DNA of 64,000 bases. Source: Solirubrobacter deserti. GTDB lineage: Bacteria; Actinomycetota; Thermoleophilia; Solirubrobacterales; Solirubrobacteraceae. A program made the position numbers and the translations under genes. This document shows positions 62,372-64,000 of the stretch, in pieces. Under the pieces are notes generated by a model, which saw nothing but the letters and a program-made list of their open reading frames with translations, ran no database searches and was not told the DNA's origin. The stretch spans positions 620,001-684,000 of the forward strand of contig NZ_QPKJ02000001.1 of NCBI RefSeq assembly GCF_003344625.1. Direction: 5' to 3'. The stretch's first letter is position 1, and each line of letters opens with the position of its first letter.

Positions 62372-63159
62372 ACGCCGACGTTCAGCGACAGCGTGTAGCC
62401 GTTCGCCACGTCGCCGGTGACGGTGGCGAGCTGGCTGCGGTAGCCGTCGCTGAACACCATGTCGGTGTCCAGTGAGGTGCCCGCGAGGTTCTGCGCGCTC
62501 TGCTCGTAGCCGGCGGTCGCGTACACGGCCTCGCACGCGGCCTGCGGGATCGCGAGCTGGGACGTGCGCAGCTTCCCGGTCCCGGCCACGGCGGCGTCGA
62601 GGCTCTCGTAGACCTCGAAGTGGATGTGCGGCCAGCGGCCCTCATAGGCCGCGGGGAAGATCGTCGTGAACCGCAGCTTCCCGTCAGCGTCGGACTCCTG
62701 CACGCCGCGCAGATAGTTCTCGCCGCCGATCGTCTCGTCGTAGAGCGAGTACCGGCCTTCGCGGTCGCAGTGCCACAGATACACGGACGCGCCCGCGAGA
62801 GGCCCGCCGCCGCCGGCGACATCGAGCAGCGTGAGGTCGATCGTGGTCGGCACGCCTTCGGCGACCCCGGACGCGTCACCGACGCTGCGCGTGATGTCGG
62901 ACCGCACGACGCCGCTCTCGGTGAGCACGTTGGGCCCGTTGGTGCCGTCGCCCGGGAACGGGCCGGCGGTCTCCTCGGGGATCTGCTCGCCCGACGTGGC
63001 GGTCGCCCTGGCGGTGGCGGTCGTCGGCTCGCCCGACGACCCGCCGCACGCCACGAGGACGGCCGAGCCGAGGCCACCCACCATCACGCCGAGCGCCCGG
63101 CGGCGGCTGATCAGGCGAGGCAGGTCGTGGCCGAGCCCTTTGTCGTGGTCATCGCTCAT
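62368..63159 (-). CDS. exported intradiol ring-cleavage dioxygenase-like protein (Tat/lipoprotein signal)
   Basis: 263 residues. The N-terminus has twin arginines (SRRRALGVMVGG) and then a lipobox (VLVACGG, Cys about 39), so it is probably Tat-exported and lipid-anchored. The catalytic domain (about 60-263) carries the intradiol dioxygenase iron set: Tyr in GRYSLYD and ENYLRGVQ, and His pair in RWPHIHFEVY. Intradiol enzymes open catechol rings between the two hydroxyls using Fe(III). Exported versions are known from actinobacteria and fungi and may act on lignin-derived or other external aromatics; that is inference. No aromatic-pathway genes are adjacent. Confidence 0.88.
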   Translation of the reverse strand: MSDDHDKGLGHDLPRLISRRRALGVMVGGLGSAVLVACGGSSGEPTTATARATATSGEQIPEETAGPFPGDGTNGPNVLTESGVVRSDITRSVGDASGVAEGVPTTIDLTLLDVAGGGGPLAGASVYLWHCDREGRYSLYDETIGGENYLRGVQESDADGKLRFTTIFPAAYEGRWPHIHFEVYESLDAAVAGTGKLRTSQLAIPQAACEAVYATAGYEQSAQNLAGTSLDTDMVFSDGYRSQLATVTGDVANGYTLSLNVGV

Positions 63160-63199
63160 GTCCCCAAGGTCGCACCCGATCCTGGGAACCGGCTGGGAA

Positions 63200-64000
63200 C
63201 TAGCTGTGGAGCTGTGCGGCGAGCCCGCGGGCGCGCAGGTCGTGCGCCCACGCCATGTCCACCGCCTCGACGCCCTTCCCGAGCCGCCCGGGCCCTTCGA
63301 AGATCACCGGCAGGCCCTCGAAGCGCGGCTCCGACAGGAACGCGATCATGCCTTCCAGCCCGATCTCGCCGTCGCCCAGGTTGGTGTGGCGGTCGCGGTT
63401 CGAGCCCAGCTCGGTCATCGAGTCGTTCACGTGCAGGGCGCCGAGCCGGTCGCAGCCGACGACCTTGTCGAACTCGTCGATCACAGCGCGCAGCGACTCC
63501 GCAGTGCGCACGTCGTAGCCGGACGCGAACAGGTGGCAGGAGTCCAGGCAGGCGCCGAGCCGCTCATCGCCGCCGGCGCCGTCGATCAACGCGGCGAGCT
63601 CCTCGAACGAGCGGCCCAGCGTGCCGCCGGCACCCGCGGTGTCCTCGAGCAGCAGCTTGCACTGCTCGGACTCCGCCAGCGCCTCCTTGATGACCTCGGA
63701 GGCGCGCTTGATCGCCTCGTCCACCGGTCCGCCGTCTTTGAGCGCGCTGCCCGGATGCAGGACGACGCCGACGGCGCCGAGCTGCGCGCCGGCGTTCAGG
63801 GCGACCTTCAGCGACTCCAGCGACTTGGACCGGATCTCCGGGTCCTCGGAGGCGCAGTTGAGCAGGTACACGGCGTGGATGACGAGCGCCTCCACGACGT
63901 AGGACTCCTCCATCGCCTTGTGGAAGGCAGCGACTTCCTCGTCGGAGTAGACCCTCGCCTTCCAGGCCCGCGGGGACTGGTTGAAGATCTGGATCGACCG
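63200..64000 (-). CDS. nfo: endonuclease IV, N-terminus cut by window edge
   Basis: The frame is open from the right edge (codon 64000-63998) to the stop at 63200, 266 residues visible. Family hallmarks: IQIFNQSPRAWK near the visible start, HAVYLLNCASEDPEIRSKS, metal ligands Glu in LLEDTAGAGGTLG, Asp and His in CLDSCHLFASGYD, HVNDSMTELGSNRDRHTNLG, and GLPVIFEGP. It is a trinuclear zinc AP endonuclease that nicks DNA at abasic sites during base excision repair. Only about 10-20 residues should be missing. An internal ATG at 63913 is not the start because homology continues upstream. Confidence 0.95.
   Translation of the reverse strand, partial: RSIQIFNQSPRAWKARVYSDEEVAAFHKAMEESYVVEALVIHAVYLLNCASEDPEIRSKSLESLKVALNAGAQLGAVGVVLHPGSALKDGGPVDEAIKRASEVIKEALAESEQCKLLLEDTAGAGGTLGRSFEELAALIDGAGGDERLGACLDSCHLFASGYDVRTAESLRAVIDEFDKVVGCDRLGALHVNDSMTELGSNRDRHTNLGDGEIGLEGMIAFLSEPRFEGLPVIFEGPGRLGKGVEAVDMAWAHDLRARGLAAQLHS

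Overview
The window is GC-rich, gene-dense chromosomal DNA. The gene content suggests an actinobacterium of the Thermoleophilia (Solirubrobacter/Conexibacter-like): very high GC, many GTG/TTG starts, LLM-type flavin oxidoreductase, Rpf-like lysozyme-fold protein, RTX/Ig-like secreted proteins and WXG/EspC-like proteins. The taxonomic placement is inference; no 16S gene is present. Both ends cut genes: an AraC-family regulator on the left and endonuclease IV on the right. No CRISPR array, insertion sequence, integrase or replication origin was recognised.

Layout. 1-9 kb: AraC regulator and two alpha/beta hydrolases, tRNA-Cys and tRNA-Val, an M13 metallopeptidase, a large secreted alpha/beta hydrolase, a further hydrolase, and a protein with an N-terminal LQRSAGN tag. 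9-21 kb: SDR/LLM oxidoreductase pair, AHSA1-ArsR pair with a clear operator, PASTA lipoprotein, UvrA-like ATPase, PknB-type kinase, M20 peptidase, RTX-like secreted protein, LOG-family protein with a class V aminotransferase-fold enzyme, and an Rpf-like protein.

21-41 kb is the core translation/arginine block: thrS, infC, then an inserted 2521-codon secreted giant gene, then rpmI, rplT, an rRNA/tRNA methyltransferase, pheS, pheT, argC, argJ, argB, argD. From the methyltransferase to argD every junction overlaps, so this is one translationally coupled transcript. The giant protein (ThuA, PQQ-type sugar dehydrogenase fold, PKD, laminin-G-like repeats, DUF1080-like and cupredoxin modules) separates infC from rpmI-rplT, which are normally adjacent, and has its own promoter and terminator.

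41-49 kb: a secreted/membrane protein carrying a sigma-70 region-4-like helix-turn-helix, then a catabolic operon (GntR regulator, CaiB-type CoA-transferase, HyuA and HyuB, isochorismatase-fold amidase) that fits ATP-dependent N-methylhydantoin or related imide breakdown, convergent with an HMG-CoA-lyase-like gene. 49-53.6 kb: a polymorphic toxin locus with an EspC/WXG-like protein, a long toxin with a C-terminal restriction-endonuclease-fold domain, its probable immunity protein, and a duplicated, catalytically degenerate toxin module with a second immunity paralogue. 53.6-64 kb: a repeat-rich coiled-coil protein, an ABC transporter, a GntR regulator, dnaE, a Tat/lipoprotein-type intradiol dioxygenase, and the truncated endonuclease IV gene.

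The most unusual points are the giant gene inside the infC-rpmI-rplT cluster, nested domain insertions (including a copper site) within it, the toxin/immunity duplication, and the apparently exported helix-turn-helix protein.
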